A stretch of DNA of 64,000 bases from Hymenobacter psoromatis (lineage in GTDB: Bacteria > Bacteroidota > Bacteroidia > Cytophagales > Hymenobacteraceae). Both the position numbers and the translations under genes were made by a program. How positions within the stretch are numbered: position 1 is the first letter of the stretch; each line of letters opens with the position of its first letter. Below are positions 44,575 to 53,218 of this stretch, in pieces. The notes beneath the pieces were generated by a model. The model worked only from the letters and a program-made list of their open reading frames with translations, ran no database searches and had not been told where the DNA came from. Location: positions 248,001 to 312,000 of the forward strand of contig NZ_JAIFAG010000001.1 in assembly GCF_020012125.1 (NCBI RefSeq), read 5' to 3'.

Positions 44575-44781
44575 CTACGCCGGTCTTACCTCACTTTGCA
44601 GCTTGAGCACCTTGTCGCCGTTTTCCTGCACGATGAGCAGCGCCGGGTCGTCGGCCGTACCGTTGCGGGTAATGTCGCTGCCCTTTATTTTACGGGTAGT
44701 GTGCTCTTTGTGAATGCTTTCAATCTTGCCGGTGGCCGTGCCGGTGCCGTATTTCCAGCTTACTTTGGTGCCTTTGCGCAT
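44575..44781 (-). CDS. Hva1-TUDOR / DUF2945 family small protein
   Basis: 68 aa. MRKGTKVSWKYGTGTATGKI, HTTRKIKGSDITRNGTADDPALLI and a final KLQSEVRP match the DUF2945 (hypervirulence-associated, TUDOR-like) family over its full length. Function unknown; the fold suggests nucleic-acid or protein binding in the cytoplasm. Convergent with the GH79-like gene, 8 bases between stops. Confidence 0.85.
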   Translation of the reverse strand: MRKGTKVSWKYGTGTATGKIESIHKEHTTRKIKGSDITRNGTADDPALLIVQENGDKVLKLQSEVRPA

Positions 44782-44934
44782 GGGGAGGGGGTAGGGAAAA
44801 GGAGGGAATGAAGAGCAGTCCGCCGCGGCTTTTTTACTCCAAAGCTTTCGTGTGGGTTTTGCGCGGCGGCCGAAGCCTTAATAACTTTCGAGTAGGCAGT
44901 TCGTTAATCAGGCAATTCACTATTTTTGTTCGCT

Positions 44935-45579
44935 ATGCAGCTGTCTTGCTTCACCATCGCGCTGATTGCAGCCGCTAGCCTATTGGTGCGGCAAGGCCGG
45001 GCGCAACGCGCGCCGGTAGCTCCGCTCGCACCCATTGATGCACCGGCAGTTGTGCCCATTAAGGTCACGGGCCTAGGGGTGTTGATTGAGCCAAGACGCA
45101 CCGCGGCAACTCAGGCGGCGAATTTTTCAGCAGCAGCGCAGTCACAGCCCCGTATTCCGTGGCCGTTATTTTTAATCAATTCAAAAATTGTCATCAACGG
45201 TGCGCTGCTTAATATTTACCCACGGGACATAGCGAATATCATCGTTTATAAGGATGATAAAATGCCGGCTAACTGGCGCACTACCCCGAACAACGGCATG
45301 ATAGAGATTTTTCTAAAAAAAAGCATGCGGGTGCCTTCCCGGTCACTAGCCAGTTTGAAACACCAAGCGCACCTGCACGGCCCGGTGCGGTTCGCGGTGG
45401 ATGGACAGCTTCTACCCGATGCGTCGTTGCGGGTAGCGACTAGCTGCATTGCCAAGCTGGAAGTGCGGCCCGCAGCGCATAAGGGCGAGTCCGCCGAGTT
45501 GAATATTTTGCTGGTTGAAATTCCGCCAACCAACTATCCGCCCGGCACCATCATGATTCGCGGCACGGCCAGCCGCTAG
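44935..45579 (+). CDS. Secreted protein with TonB-plug-like segment
   Basis: 214 aa. Signal peptide about 1-22. A middle segment (about 75-125) reads INSKIVINGALLNIYPRDIANIIVYKDD followed by NNGMIEIFLKK, which resembles the plug motif of TonB-dependent receptors (dIesIeVlKD.a ... nGvI.I.TK), but no barrel follows. Such orphan plug-like proteins occur in Bacteroidota. It may be a surface or periplasmic protein; function unknown. ATG at 44935 preferred. Confidence 0.65.
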   Translation: MQLSCFTIALIAAASLLVRQGRAQRAPVAPLAPIDAPAVVPIKVTGLGVLIEPRRTAATQAANFSAAAQSQPRIPWPLFLINSKIVINGALLNIYPRDIANIIVYKDDKMPANWRTTPNNGMIEIFLKKSMRVPSRSLASLKHQAHLHGPVRFAVDGQLLPDASLRVATSCIAKLEVRPAAHKGESAELNILLVEIPPTNYPPGTIMIRGTASR

Positions 45580-45643
45580 CGCACCTAGCGGGCCGTCTTT
45601 GCCCGCACTCAGGGGGTAGGCGGCTCAAATGCCTGGTTTTTCC

Positions 45644-45651
45644 GACCTTTG
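45644..45651 (+). promoter_or_regulatory. -7 box abutting the lectin-OmpA gene
   Basis: GACCTTTG, 5 bases before the ATG at 45657. One base off TAnnTTTG; would give a near-leaderless transcript. Confidence 0.35.
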
Positions 45652-45656
45652 CCCGT

Positions 45657-47693
45657 ATGATTAAAGCACTTTTCCTGTGTTTACTGGCATTTTCGGCGGC
45701 GGCGCAGGCTACTATCGAGCCTGATAGCCGCGCTTTATACGGCATTATTAACCGGGGCAGCGGGCGCGGCATCGACGTGGCGCGGGCCGCCACTACCAGC
45801 GGCGCGCCGGCCGTGCAGTGGGAATTTACCCACGCTGCCAGCCAGCAGTGGCACCTCGTGCCGATTCGGGAAGGTGGCGAATACTACCGCCTCGAAAACA
45901 AGAATAGTACCCAGTGCCTCACGCTCGAGGTTTCAGCCAACGCGGAAGCCAACGCCACGACGCCGCTCGTGCAGCGGCCCTTTGCGGGTGGGCTGGGCCA
46001 GCAGTGGCGGCTGATGCCGGTGGGCCGGCCGGGGTCGTTTCAGTTGGAAAATCGCCTCGATGGCCGGGTAGCGACCGTGGAAACCAACAACCGCTTCAAC
46101 GGTACGGCCGTGGTAGCAGCGCGCGGCATCGGCCGCAGCACGCAGCAGTGGCGGCTGTTTCAACTGCAGCTGCGGCTGGCGACCGGGCCGCCCTACTTCA
46201 CCGCGCCCGAACCGCTGACTGCCCTCAATGCGGCGGGCGGCAGCCAGCTACAGCCCGTGCCTACTCCCGATGGCCGGGGCTTGTATTTCAACCGCACGAA
46301 CTTCGTCGGCAATACCGAAGGCGCGGCCGAAACCGGCGACATCTGGCGGAGCGAGAGCGCCGACCACGGCCGCACCTGGGGCGCGCCCGTGCGGCCAGGT
46401 AGCCCCCCCGGCCTCAACACGCCCCAGAACAACGCGGTGCAAGCCGTGGTGAACGGTCCCGCTGGCCCTACCCTGCTGCTGCGCGGCACCTACGACGTGT
46501 CGCCGCTGCGCGACCTGGGCGTGTCGCTTTTGCCCCTGAGCAGCAACGGCCGGCCCACGCCGTTGCGCATTGCTAACTTCCAGACCATCAGTCCGGCTAC
46601 GGGGTACTTTATGACGCCCGACGCCAAGATTCTGCTGCTCTCGATAGACCGGGGCGACTCCGAAGGTGCGAACGACCTCTACCTGAGCCGGGCCGACGGC
46701 GCGGGCGGCTACACCACGCCCCAGAGCCTGGGCGAAGTCATCAACTCGCCCGGCTACGAGTTCGCGCCCTGGCTGGCTGTTGATGGCAAGACGCTGTATT
46801 TCAGCTCCTACGGCCATCAGGGCTACGGTTCGGCCGATATTTTCGTGAGCCAGCGCCTCGATGATTCCTGGATAAAGTGGAGCCCGCCCCAGAACCTGGG
46901 CCCGCGCTTCAACGGGCCGGGCTACGATGCTTTTTTTGCCCTCGGGGCCGATAGCACGGCGTATTTTTCCTCGTCCGGCGACAAGGACACGAACCCCAAG
47001 AAGCTGTTTCGCACGATGCCCGGCCCGCCGCCGGTTGTGGACTCGACCGCCCTCGTCGCTGCCGCGGCCGACCCGCTGAGCCAGCCCCGCGCCCTCGTCA
47101 CGGGCCGGGTGCTGGACGGGCGCACCGGCCAGCCCATTGCGGGCGGGGCCGAGGTGCAGGCCCTGATGATTGGCGGGCCGATTGACTTCCGCAGCACCGC
47201 CCGCGCCGACCAGGTGGGCTTCCAAATGTCTTTGGCCCCCGGCCGCTACCGCGTGGTGACCACCGCCGGCCTGCTCACCCGCGTGGACACCTTCGCGGTG
47301 AAAGCCGGCGAATCGCGCCGTTACGAGCCGCGCCTGACGCCCGCCACCGCCGGTACCCGCCTCGACCTGCCCGATTTGCTCTTCGTGCAGGCCCAGGCCA
47401 AGCTGTTGGGCTCGTCGTTTACTACCCTCAATAAGCTGGCCGAGTCGCTGAAAGAAAACCCGCAGCTCGAAATCCGCCTCGAAGGCCACACCGATAACGT
47501 GGGCCCACCCGCCCTGAACGTCAAGCTCAGTGAGGACCGCGTGGCCGCCATTAAGCGCTACCTCGTGGATAAGGGCGTTGCTGCCCGCCGCATCAGCACC
47601 ATCGGCTACGGCGGTGGGAAGCCCAAATTCAGCAATGACCGCGAGGAAACCCGCAAGCTTAACCGCCGCGTGGAATTGGTGATAACGAAGTAA
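45657..47693 (+). CDS. Ricin-type lectin / propeller / CRD / OmpA fusion protein
   Basis: 678 aa. Signal peptide about 1-17. A ricin-like beta-trefoil (about 25-172) has three QxW repeats: QQW at 63-65, 115-117 and 163-165. PD40 propeller blades follow (about 185-455, LYFSSYGHQGYGSADIFVS), then a carboxypeptidase-regulatory-like fold (about 480-560, VTGRVLDGRTGQPI) and an OmpA domain (about 570-678, LEGHTDNVGP, KLNRRVELVI). The last three parts echo the PorE-like protein at 235-2319, with the TPR region replaced by a lectin. Predicted peptidoglycan-anchored glycan-binding envelope protein. Confidence 0.88.
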   Translation: MIKALFLCLLAFSAAAQATIEPDSRALYGIINRGSGRGIDVARAATTSGAPAVQWEFTHAASQQWHLVPIREGGEYYRLENKNSTQCLTLEVSANAEANATTPLVQRPFAGGLGQQWRLMPVGRPGSFQLENRLDGRVATVETNNRFNGTAVVAARGIGRSTQQWRLFQLQLRLATGPPYFTAPEPLTALNAAGGSQLQPVPTPDGRGLYFNRTNFVGNTEGAAETGDIWRSESADHGRTWGAPVRPGSPPGLNTPQNNAVQAVVNGPAGPTLLLRGTYDVSPLRDLGVSLLPLSSNGRPTPLRIANFQTISPATGYFMTPDAKILLLSIDRGDSEGANDLYLSRADGAGGYTTPQSLGEVINSPGYEFAPWLAVDGKTLYFSSYGHQGYGSADIFVSQRLDDSWIKWSPPQNLGPRFNGPGYDAFFALGADSTAYFSSSGDKDTNPKKLFRTMPGPPPVVDSTALVAAAADPLSQPRALVTGRVLDGRTGQPIAGGAEVQALMIGGPIDFRSTARADQVGFQMSLAPGRYRVVTTAGLLTRVDTFAVKAGESRRYEPRLTPATAGTRLDLPDLLFVQAQAKLLGSSFTTLNKLAESLKENPQLEIRLEGHTDNVGPPALNVKLSEDRVAAIKRYLVDKGVAARRISTIGYGGGKPKFSNDREETRKLNRRVELVITK

Positions 47694-47698
47694 TTATC

Positions 47699-47810
47699 AA
47701 AAAAGAACGTCATGCTGCGCTTGTCGAAGTATCTCTGCCACGCCGCCAGAGTTAGTAACTCAACGAAGGGGTAGAGATACTTCGACAAGCGCAGCATGAC
47801 GTTCTTTTTT
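47699..47810. repeat. Palindrome, family A copy 3, between convergent genes
   Basis: Perfect 38-base arms (47699-47736 and 47773-47810) with A/T-tracts at the ends, core AACGTCATGCTGCGCTTGTC. It lies between the lectin-OmpA gene and the gamma-glutamyltransferase gene and can act as a terminator for both. Confidence 0.9.
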
Positions 47811-47815
47811 AATTC

Positions 47816-49579
47816 CTAAAACCCTACCGCCTTATCATCCCCGCGCGGGTCGGCCCCGCCCTCCAACTGGCCATCGGGCCGCACGCGGATGAGGTCGAGG
47901 CGGCCCCAGGCCGTGCGCGGCTGGGGGTTGAAACCTTTTTCCTGCAACGTTTTCTCCGCGGCGGGCGTGAGGGCCCCGGCTTCCACGTCGAGCTGGTCGG
48001 GGAGCCACTGGTGATGCAGGCGCGGGGCGGCGGCGGTTTGCTCAGCATTACCCCCGTAGTCTACCACGGCCAGGATGCTCTGCAACACGGTGGTAATGAT
48101 GGTGCTACCCCCCGGCGAGCCGGTGACGAGCGCCAGCTTGCCGCCTTTGGTCAGGATGGTGGGCGTCATGCTGCTGAGCATCCGCTTGCCGGGCGCAATG
48201 GCGTTGGCGGTGCCGCCCACCAGGCCGTACATATTGGGCACGCCGGCTTTCGCGCTGAAGTCATCCATCTCATTATTAAGCAGAAAGCCCGCGCCGGCTA
48301 CTACTACTTTGCTGCCATAAGCGCCGTTGAGAGTGGTGGTGCAGCTCACGGCGTTGCCCTGGGCATCCACGATGTCGTAGTGAGTAGTCTGGTCGCTTTC
48401 GTAGCGCGGTAGGCCGGGCCCGGCCGTGATATCGGCGCTGGGCGTGGCCCGGCCATCGGCCCGTAAGGTGCTGAAGCGCTGCTTATTGTAGTCTTTAGCT
48501 AACAGCGCCGCTACCGGCACTTTGCCAAAATCAGGGTCGCCGAGGTAGGTGGCGCGGTCGGCAAAAGCGCGGCGCTCGGCCTCCGTGATGAGCGCCACCG
48601 CGGCCGGCGTGTGGTAGCCGAGCTTAGCCAGGTTATGCGGCTCCAGCATGTGCAGGATTTGCAGCACCGCTACCCCCCCACTGCTGGGCGGCGGCATCGT
48701 GAGGACCTCGTAGCCCCGGTAGGTGCCGCGCAGCGGGTCGCGCCATTTGGGCTGGTAAGTGTCGAGGTCTTTTTGGGTGAGGAGGCCGCCATTTTTTTGC
48801 ATCTGAGCCAGCAGCAGCGCGGCGGTCGCGCCCTGGTAGAAGCCCGCCCGGCCCTGGTCCTGAATGCGCTGGAGTACGGCCGCCAGCTCGGGCTGCTTCA
48901 GGGTGTCGCCGGTTTGCCAGGGGGTAGGGCGCACGAAGGCCGGGGGCGCGCCGGGGTTGTACTTGATAAAGCTCTCCTGCGTGCGGTTGAGGCCGGCGGC
49001 TTCCTTGGCCGTGAGGGCTACCCCCCGCATAGCCAGCCGCACGGCCGGGGCCACGAGCCGCGCCCAGGGCAGCTTGCCCAGCTTCTGGTGCAGGGCCGCC
49101 ATGCCGGCCACGGTGCCGGGCGTGCCGGTCGAAAGCGCGCCGTAGGTGCTCAGGCCCGGTACCACGTTGCCGCTGGCATCCAGGTACATATCACGGCTGG
49201 CGGCGGCCGGCGCGGTTTCGCGGAAGTCGAGGGTGCCGGCCGGGCCGGCGTGGTCGCGGTACACGATGAAGCCGCCGCCGCCCACGTTGCCGGCCACCGG
49301 CAGCACCACAGCCAGCGCAAACTGCACGGCCACGGCCGCGTCGTAGGCGTTGCCGCCCTGCTCCATAATGTCGCGCCCTACCCCCGACGCCACCGGGTGC
49401 GCCGATACCACCAGCGCGTGGCGCACCAGCACCGGCGCGGCGGCCGGCGGCAGCTGGTCGGCCAGGGTGGGGGGGGTAGGGCGGGCGCGGCGAGCGGGCG
49501 CGGCCGTCTGGCCCAGGGCCGGGCCGGCCAGCGCGGCCAGTAGTAAAGAGAGGGCCGAAAAGCGGAGGAGCGATTGCAT
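47816..49579 (-). CDS. ggt: Gamma-glutamyltransferase
   Basis: 587 aa. Signal peptide about 1-24. It is made as a proenzyme that cuts itself before T398 in DQTTHYDIVD, the new N-terminal nucleophile. The GGT motifs GGNAYDAAVAVQFALAVVLP, GGGGFIVYRDH, FRETAPAAA, NNEMDDFS (lid-loop region) and PGKRMLSSMTPTIL are seen. It hydrolyses or transfers gamma-glutamyl groups such as from glutathione in the periplasm. A CTACTTTG box 5 bases before the ATG suggests a leaderless transcript; it is divergent from the branching enzyme gene. Confidence 0.96.
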   Translation of the reverse strand: MQSLLRFSALSLLLAALAGPALGQTAAPARRARPTPPTLADQLPPAAAPVLVRHALVVSAHPVASGVGRDIMEQGGNAYDAAVAVQFALAVVLPVAGNVGGGGFIVYRDHAGPAGTLDFRETAPAAASRDMYLDASGNVVPGLSTYGALSTGTPGTVAGMAALHQKLGKLPWARLVAPAVRLAMRGVALTAKEAAGLNRTQESFIKYNPGAPPAFVRPTPWQTGDTLKQPELAAVLQRIQDQGRAGFYQGATAALLLAQMQKNGGLLTQKDLDTYQPKWRDPLRGTYRGYEVLTMPPPSSGGVAVLQILHMLEPHNLAKLGYHTPAAVALITEAERRAFADRATYLGDPDFGKVPVAALLAKDYNKQRFSTLRADGRATPSADITAGPGLPRYESDQTTHYDIVDAQGNAVSCTTTLNGAYGSKVVVAGAGFLLNNEMDDFSAKAGVPNMYGLVGGTANAIAPGKRMLSSMTPTILTKGGKLALVTGSPGGSTIITTVLQSILAVVDYGGNAEQTAAAPRLHHQWLPDQLDVEAGALTPAAEKTLQEKGFNPQPRTAWGRLDLIRVRPDGQLEGGADPRGDDKAVGF

Positions 49580-49584
49580 GGCCG

Positions 49585-49592
49585 CAAAGTAG
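49585..49592 (-). promoter_or_regulatory. -7-like box abutting ggt
   Basis: Reads CTACTTTG on the - strand, 5 bases before the ATG at 49579. The + strand at 49624-49631 carries the same CTACTTTG ahead of the divergent branching enzyme gene, so the two promoters look alike. Confidence 0.35.
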
Positions 49593-49656
49593 GCAGCCGG
49601 GCGCGGTTGTCGGCCCTTTATGCCTACTTTGCACTACTGAACCTTGCCCGCCCGCC

Positions 49657-51720
49657 ATGCCTACTGACGACACCCTGACCGCCGCCGTTGCCGCCCCTAC
49701 ACTGGCCCTCACGCAGGAAGATTCCTGGCTCCAGCCCTACGAACCCATCCTGCTGGCCCGCCAGCAGCGTTTGGCTGACCGCCTGGCTGCCATTACCAAA
49801 GAGTATGGTTCGCTGAGCAAGTTTGCTACCGCCCACCAGCGGCTGGGCCTGCACTACGATGCGCGCCGCCGTGGCTACGTGGTGCGCGAGTGGGCGCCCA
49901 GCGCGGAGGCCGTGAGTCTGGTTGGCGACTTCAATTTCTGGAACCGCGAGGCTGATTATTTACAAAAAGACGAGGCGACGGGCGTGTGGGAAGGCTTTAT
50001 TGCGGACGATGAAAACGGCCGCCGGCCCGCCGCCGGCACGCGCTATAAGCTACACGTGGTGGCCCACGGCCAGAGCAAGGACCGCCTACCCGCCTACCTG
50101 CGCCGCGCCGTGCAGGACGAGGTGACCAAGGACTATTCGGCCCAAGTCTGGGTGCCCGAAAACCCGTTTAAGTGGACCGACCAGACCTTTCGCATCGCCA
50201 ACGCCACCAAGGGCCAGCCGCTCATCTATGAGGCGCACGTGGGCATGGCGCAGGAGCAGGGGAGGGTCGGCACCTACCGCGAGTTTGCCGACTACATTCT
50301 GCCGCGTATTCAGGCTGATGGCTACAACACCATTCAGCTGATGGCCATTTTGGAGCACCCGTACTACGGCTCGTTTGGCTACCACGTAGCCAATTTCTTC
50401 GCGCCCAGCTCGCGCTTCGGCACGCCCGATGACCTGAAATACCTCATTAATGAGGCTCACAAGCGCGGCCTCGCGGTGCTGCTCGACCTGGTGCACTCGC
50501 ACGCCGTGAAGAACGAGGCCGAGGGCCTGGCCGATTTTGATGGCTCGGGCAACCTTTATTTCCATAAAGGCGCGCGCGGTAATCACCCCGGCTGGGACAG
50601 CAAGCTGTTCGACTACGGTCGGCCTGAGGTGCAACAATTTCTGCTCAGCAACCTGCGCTACTGGCTGGAAGAGTTTCACTTTGATGGCTTTCGGTTCGAT
50701 GGCGTGACCTCGATGCTCTACCATCACCACGGCGAGGGCCACGCCTTTGGGGGCTACGACAGCTACTTCGGCCCCGATGCCGACGACGATGCTATCCTGT
50801 ACCTAATGCTGGCCAGTACGCTGGTGCGCGAGGTGAAGAAATCGGCCCTGCTCATTGCCGAAGATATGAGTGGCCTGCCCGGCCTGTGCCGCCCCATCGC
50901 CGAGGGAGGGGTAGGGTTCGACTACCGCTTAGCAATGGGCCTGCCCGATTTCTGGATTAAAAACCTCAAGCATAAGCGCGACGAAGACTGGGACCTCGGC
51001 GAGCTGTGGCACCAGCTCACCAACCGCCGGGCAGGCGAAAAAACCGTGGCCTACGCCGAAAGTCACGACCAGGCGTTGGTGGGTGATAAAACCCTCAGCC
51101 ACTGGCTCTACGACTCGACCATCTACACCAATATGGGGGTGCTCGATGGCGACCCGCAGGTGGCCCGCGCCACGGCGCTGCACAAGCTCATCCGGCTCAT
51201 TACCCTCAGCGCGGGCGGCGAGGCCTACCTCACCTTCATGGGCAATGAGTTTGGCCACCCCGAATGGGTCGATTTTCCGCGGGCTGGCAACGACTGGAGC
51301 TACCACTACGCCCGCCGCCAGTGGAGCCTGGCCGACAACCCTGACCTGCGCTTCCATCAGCTCGGGACCTTTGACCAAGCTATGCTGCAACTGGCCCGCG
51401 AGCGCCAGCTACTCACCAAAGGCCCCGCCACGCTGCTCAACCTCGATTACGAGAACCGCGTCCTCACCTTTGAGCGCGCCGGGCTGGTATTCGTGTTCAG
51501 CTTCAACGTGAGCAGCAGCTTCTTCGACTATAGTATTCCGGTGCCGGCTACGGGCCGCTACCGCCTGCTGCTCAGCACCGACCGCCCGGAATTCGGCGGT
51601 TTTGCCCGGCTCGACGAGAAGGTGATTTACGACACCTTTGGCGGCGGTGGCACGGCCGAAGCGCCGCGCCTGCGCCTCTACGTGCCCAGCCGCACGGCCC
51701 TGGTGCTGGTGAGGGGGTAG
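49657..51720 (+). CDS. glgB: 1,4-alpha-glucan branching enzyme, eukaryote-type (GH13_8)
   Basis: 687 aa. N-terminal CBM48 (about 60-160, YVVREWAPSAEAVSLVGDFNFW), GH13 barrel (about 180-560) and C-terminal all-beta domain. Catalytic residues: D348 (FRFDGVTSML), E402 (IAEDMSG) and D471 (AESHDQALVGDKT). Motifs and length match the plant/animal-type GH13_8 rather than E. coli-type GlgB. It makes alpha-1,6 branches in glycogen in the cytoplasm (no signal peptide). Stop codon in GAGGGGGTAGG. A near-perfect palindrome follows. Confidence 0.93.
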   Translation: MPTDDTLTAAVAAPTLALTQEDSWLQPYEPILLARQQRLADRLAAITKEYGSLSKFATAHQRLGLHYDARRRGYVVREWAPSAEAVSLVGDFNFWNREADYLQKDEATGVWEGFIADDENGRRPAAGTRYKLHVVAHGQSKDRLPAYLRRAVQDEVTKDYSAQVWVPENPFKWTDQTFRIANATKGQPLIYEAHVGMAQEQGRVGTYREFADYILPRIQADGYNTIQLMAILEHPYYGSFGYHVANFFAPSSRFGTPDDLKYLINEAHKRGLAVLLDLVHSHAVKNEAEGLADFDGSGNLYFHKGARGNHPGWDSKLFDYGRPEVQQFLLSNLRYWLEEFHFDGFRFDGVTSMLYHHHGEGHAFGGYDSYFGPDADDDAILYLMLASTLVREVKKSALLIAEDMSGLPGLCRPIAEGGVGFDYRLAMGLPDFWIKNLKHKRDEDWDLGELWHQLTNRRAGEKTVAYAESHDQALVGDKTLSHWLYDSTIYTNMGVLDGDPQVARATALHKLIRLITLSAGGEAYLTFMGNEFGHPEWVDFPRAGNDWSYHYARRQWSLADNPDLRFHQLGTFDQAMLQLARERQLLTKGPATLLNLDYENRVLTFERAGLVFVFSFNVSSSFFDYSIPVPATGRYRLLLSTDRPEFGGFARLDEKVIYDTFGGGGTAEAPRLRLYVPSRTALVLVRG

Positions 51721-51723
51721 GAG

Positions 51724-51787
51724 ATAATAGCCTAATGGGCAAGGAGTAATGGCAAGTGCCATTACTCCTTGCCCATTAGGCTATTAT
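51724..51787. terminator. 31-base perfect palindrome between convergent genes
   Basis: Arms 51724-51754 and 51757-51787 are exact complements with only two bases between. It starts 4 bases past the glgB stop and its right arm contains the stop codon of the convergent SDR gene. Confidence 0.85.
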
Positions 51788-52521
51788 CCATTCATCTGCT
51801 TAAACATCGCATCCAGCTCGGACCGGGAAGCCTGGCTGGCTTTGGCCGAAAAGCCGTAGGCGATTTCCGGGTGGCCGGCCGCCAGCTGCTGCATCACGTC
51901 AGCGGCATATTCGGCCAGCGGCACGCCAAACGAGTGGTCAGTGCCGCCCAGTTCGGTGTGCACGGCTGGCGGAATAATCTCGATAACCTGGGCCGGGGAG
52001 CCGGCCAGCTGCTGACGCAGCGACTGCGTAAAGGAGTGTAGCGCCGCCTTCGTGGCACTATACACGGGCACCCGCGCCATCGGCACGAAGCCCAGCCCCG
52101 ACGACACGTTGATGATAACCGGGGCCGCCGCCTGCCGCGCGTGCCAATACCCGATAAACAGCAGCGTCAAATGAATGGGAGCCTCCAGGTTGATGGCGAT
52201 TTCGGCGGCCGTATCGGCCCAGCTTTCGGTGGTTTCCACCACGTTCACCGTCCGCTGAATGCCCGCGTTGTTGAGCAGCACGCTCAGCTCGGGGCACTCG
52301 GTAGTGGCCCACTCGAACAGGCGCTGGCGCTCGGCGGCCTGAGCCACGTCGCAGACCAGCGTGCGCAGGCCGGGCAGGCGCTCGGCGGCAGCTTGCAGCT
52401 TGGCGGCATCGCGCCCACAGATAAGGATGGTATTGCCGGCCGCGTGCAGGTGCTCGGCCAGGGCCAGGCCAATGCCCGAGCCGCCGCCGGTAAGCAGCAT
52501 AGTTTGCTGGGTGAGGTTCAT
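51784..52521 (-). CDS. Short-chain dehydrogenase/reductase (DltE-like)
   Basis: 245 aa, classical SDR. Cofactor motif TGGGSGIGLALAEHL (about 11-25), NNAG (about 87-90), catalytic Ser in INVSSGLGF, YSATK with the Tyr-Lys pair, and PPAVHTELGG. It resembles DltE/YbbO-type oxidoreductases; substrate unknown. Cytoplasmic. Ends inside a palindrome shared with glgB. Confidence 0.9.
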   Translation of the reverse strand: MNLTQQTMLLTGGGSGIGLALAEHLHAAGNTILICGRDAAKLQAAAERLPGLRTLVCDVAQAAERQRLFEWATTECPELSVLLNNAGIQRTVNVVETTESWADTAAEIAINLEAPIHLTLLFIGYWHARQAAAPVIINVSSGLGFVPMARVPVYSATKAALHSFTQSLRQQLAGSPAQVIEIIPPAVHTELGGTDHSFGVPLAEYAADVMQQLAAGHPEIAYGFSAKASQASRSELDAMFKQMNG

Positions 52522-52665
52522 AAATCAGGAAAGAAAAAAATGGCAGCGCCCACCGACGGGCGTGGGGGTAGGGCAAAAGTCCGCACTCGCTACGCACCGT
52601 AACGGGTAATCGTTGCAGAACCTGGCGCGAAGCCCGATTTGAGCGCTGCGCCCACGCCGCCTGCT

Positions 52666-52701
52666 TCCGCGTCTTCCGCGCAACCCTCCGCGTCTTCCGC
52701 G
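52666..52701. repeat. Short direct repeat
   Basis: TCCGCGTCTTCCGCG occurs at 52666-52680 and again at 52687-52701 with 6 bases between, in the gap between the SDR and DUF1905 genes. Confidence 0.7.
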
Positions 52702-52730
52702 GGCAAAAAAACGCCAGAACTCGTCAGGCG

Positions 52731-53204
52731 CTACTCCCGCTTGCGCCCGACGCTGAGCCGGTACACCGTCTCGGTAAGGCGCTTGGCGCGGGCTTCAGGG
52801 TTTTTGGCTCCTTTGAGGTAGCGCACGTAGGCGCGCTGCTCGGGCTGGTCGAGCTTTTTGAAGAAAGCCAACGCGGCGGCATTCTCGGCCAGGGCCGCGG
52901 CCAGGTCGTCGGGCATGGTCACCACGCGCTCGCTCAGGTCGTGGCTTAGCTGCACGCGCAGCACGTCGCCCACGGTTTTGCCCACGGCGCGGCGCACCGC
53001 CCGCGGAATAGTCAGCCCGTGGTAGCCATCGCCCAGGGGCAGTAGCTCGCCCTGGTAGGGAAAACCGTCGATGGCCGTTTGCACCGGCAACTCCTCCTGG
53101 GTACCATATACCCCAGCTACTGCGAAGGGCACGACCACAAACACGTCGCCCGTGCGCGGGTCGGCCTCCAGCGTCGCTTCAAATTCCTGTTCAAATTCCG
53201 TCAT
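52731..53204 (-). CDS. DUF1905 / OmdA (YdeI-like) domain protein
   Basis: 157 aa. N-terminal DUF1905 beta-barrel (about 1-95: FEATLEADPRTGDVFVVVPF, PYQGELLPLGDGYHGLTIPRAVRRAVGK) and a C-terminal YdeI/OmdA helix pair (about 100-157: ALAFFKKLDQPEQRAYVRYLKGAKNPEARAKR). The family is called bacteriocin-protection-like; its role is not known here. An open frame runs further upstream but ATG at 53204 is supported by a TAATTTTG -7 box 6 bases before it. Confidence 0.88.
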   Translation of the reverse strand: MTEFEQEFEATLEADPRTGDVFVVVPFAVAGVYGTQEELPVQTAIDGFPYQGELLPLGDGYHGLTIPRAVRRAVGKTVGDVLRVQLSHDLSERVVTMPDDLAAALAENAAALAFFKKLDQPEQRAYVRYLKGAKNPEARAKRLTETVYRLSVGRKRE

Positions 53205-53210
53205 CGCTCG

Positions 53211-53218
53211 CAAAATTA
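53211..53218 (-). promoter_or_regulatory. -7 box abutting the DUF1905 gene
   Basis: Reads TAATTTTG on the - strand, an exact TAnnTTTG, 6 bases before the ATG at 53204. It overlaps the stop codon of the upstream gene at 53216. Confidence 0.45.

Noticed and set aside
46248..47489. 413-codon open frame on - opposite the lectin-OmpA gene
   Set aside because: Shadow of a gene with clear domains; sequence shows no family features.
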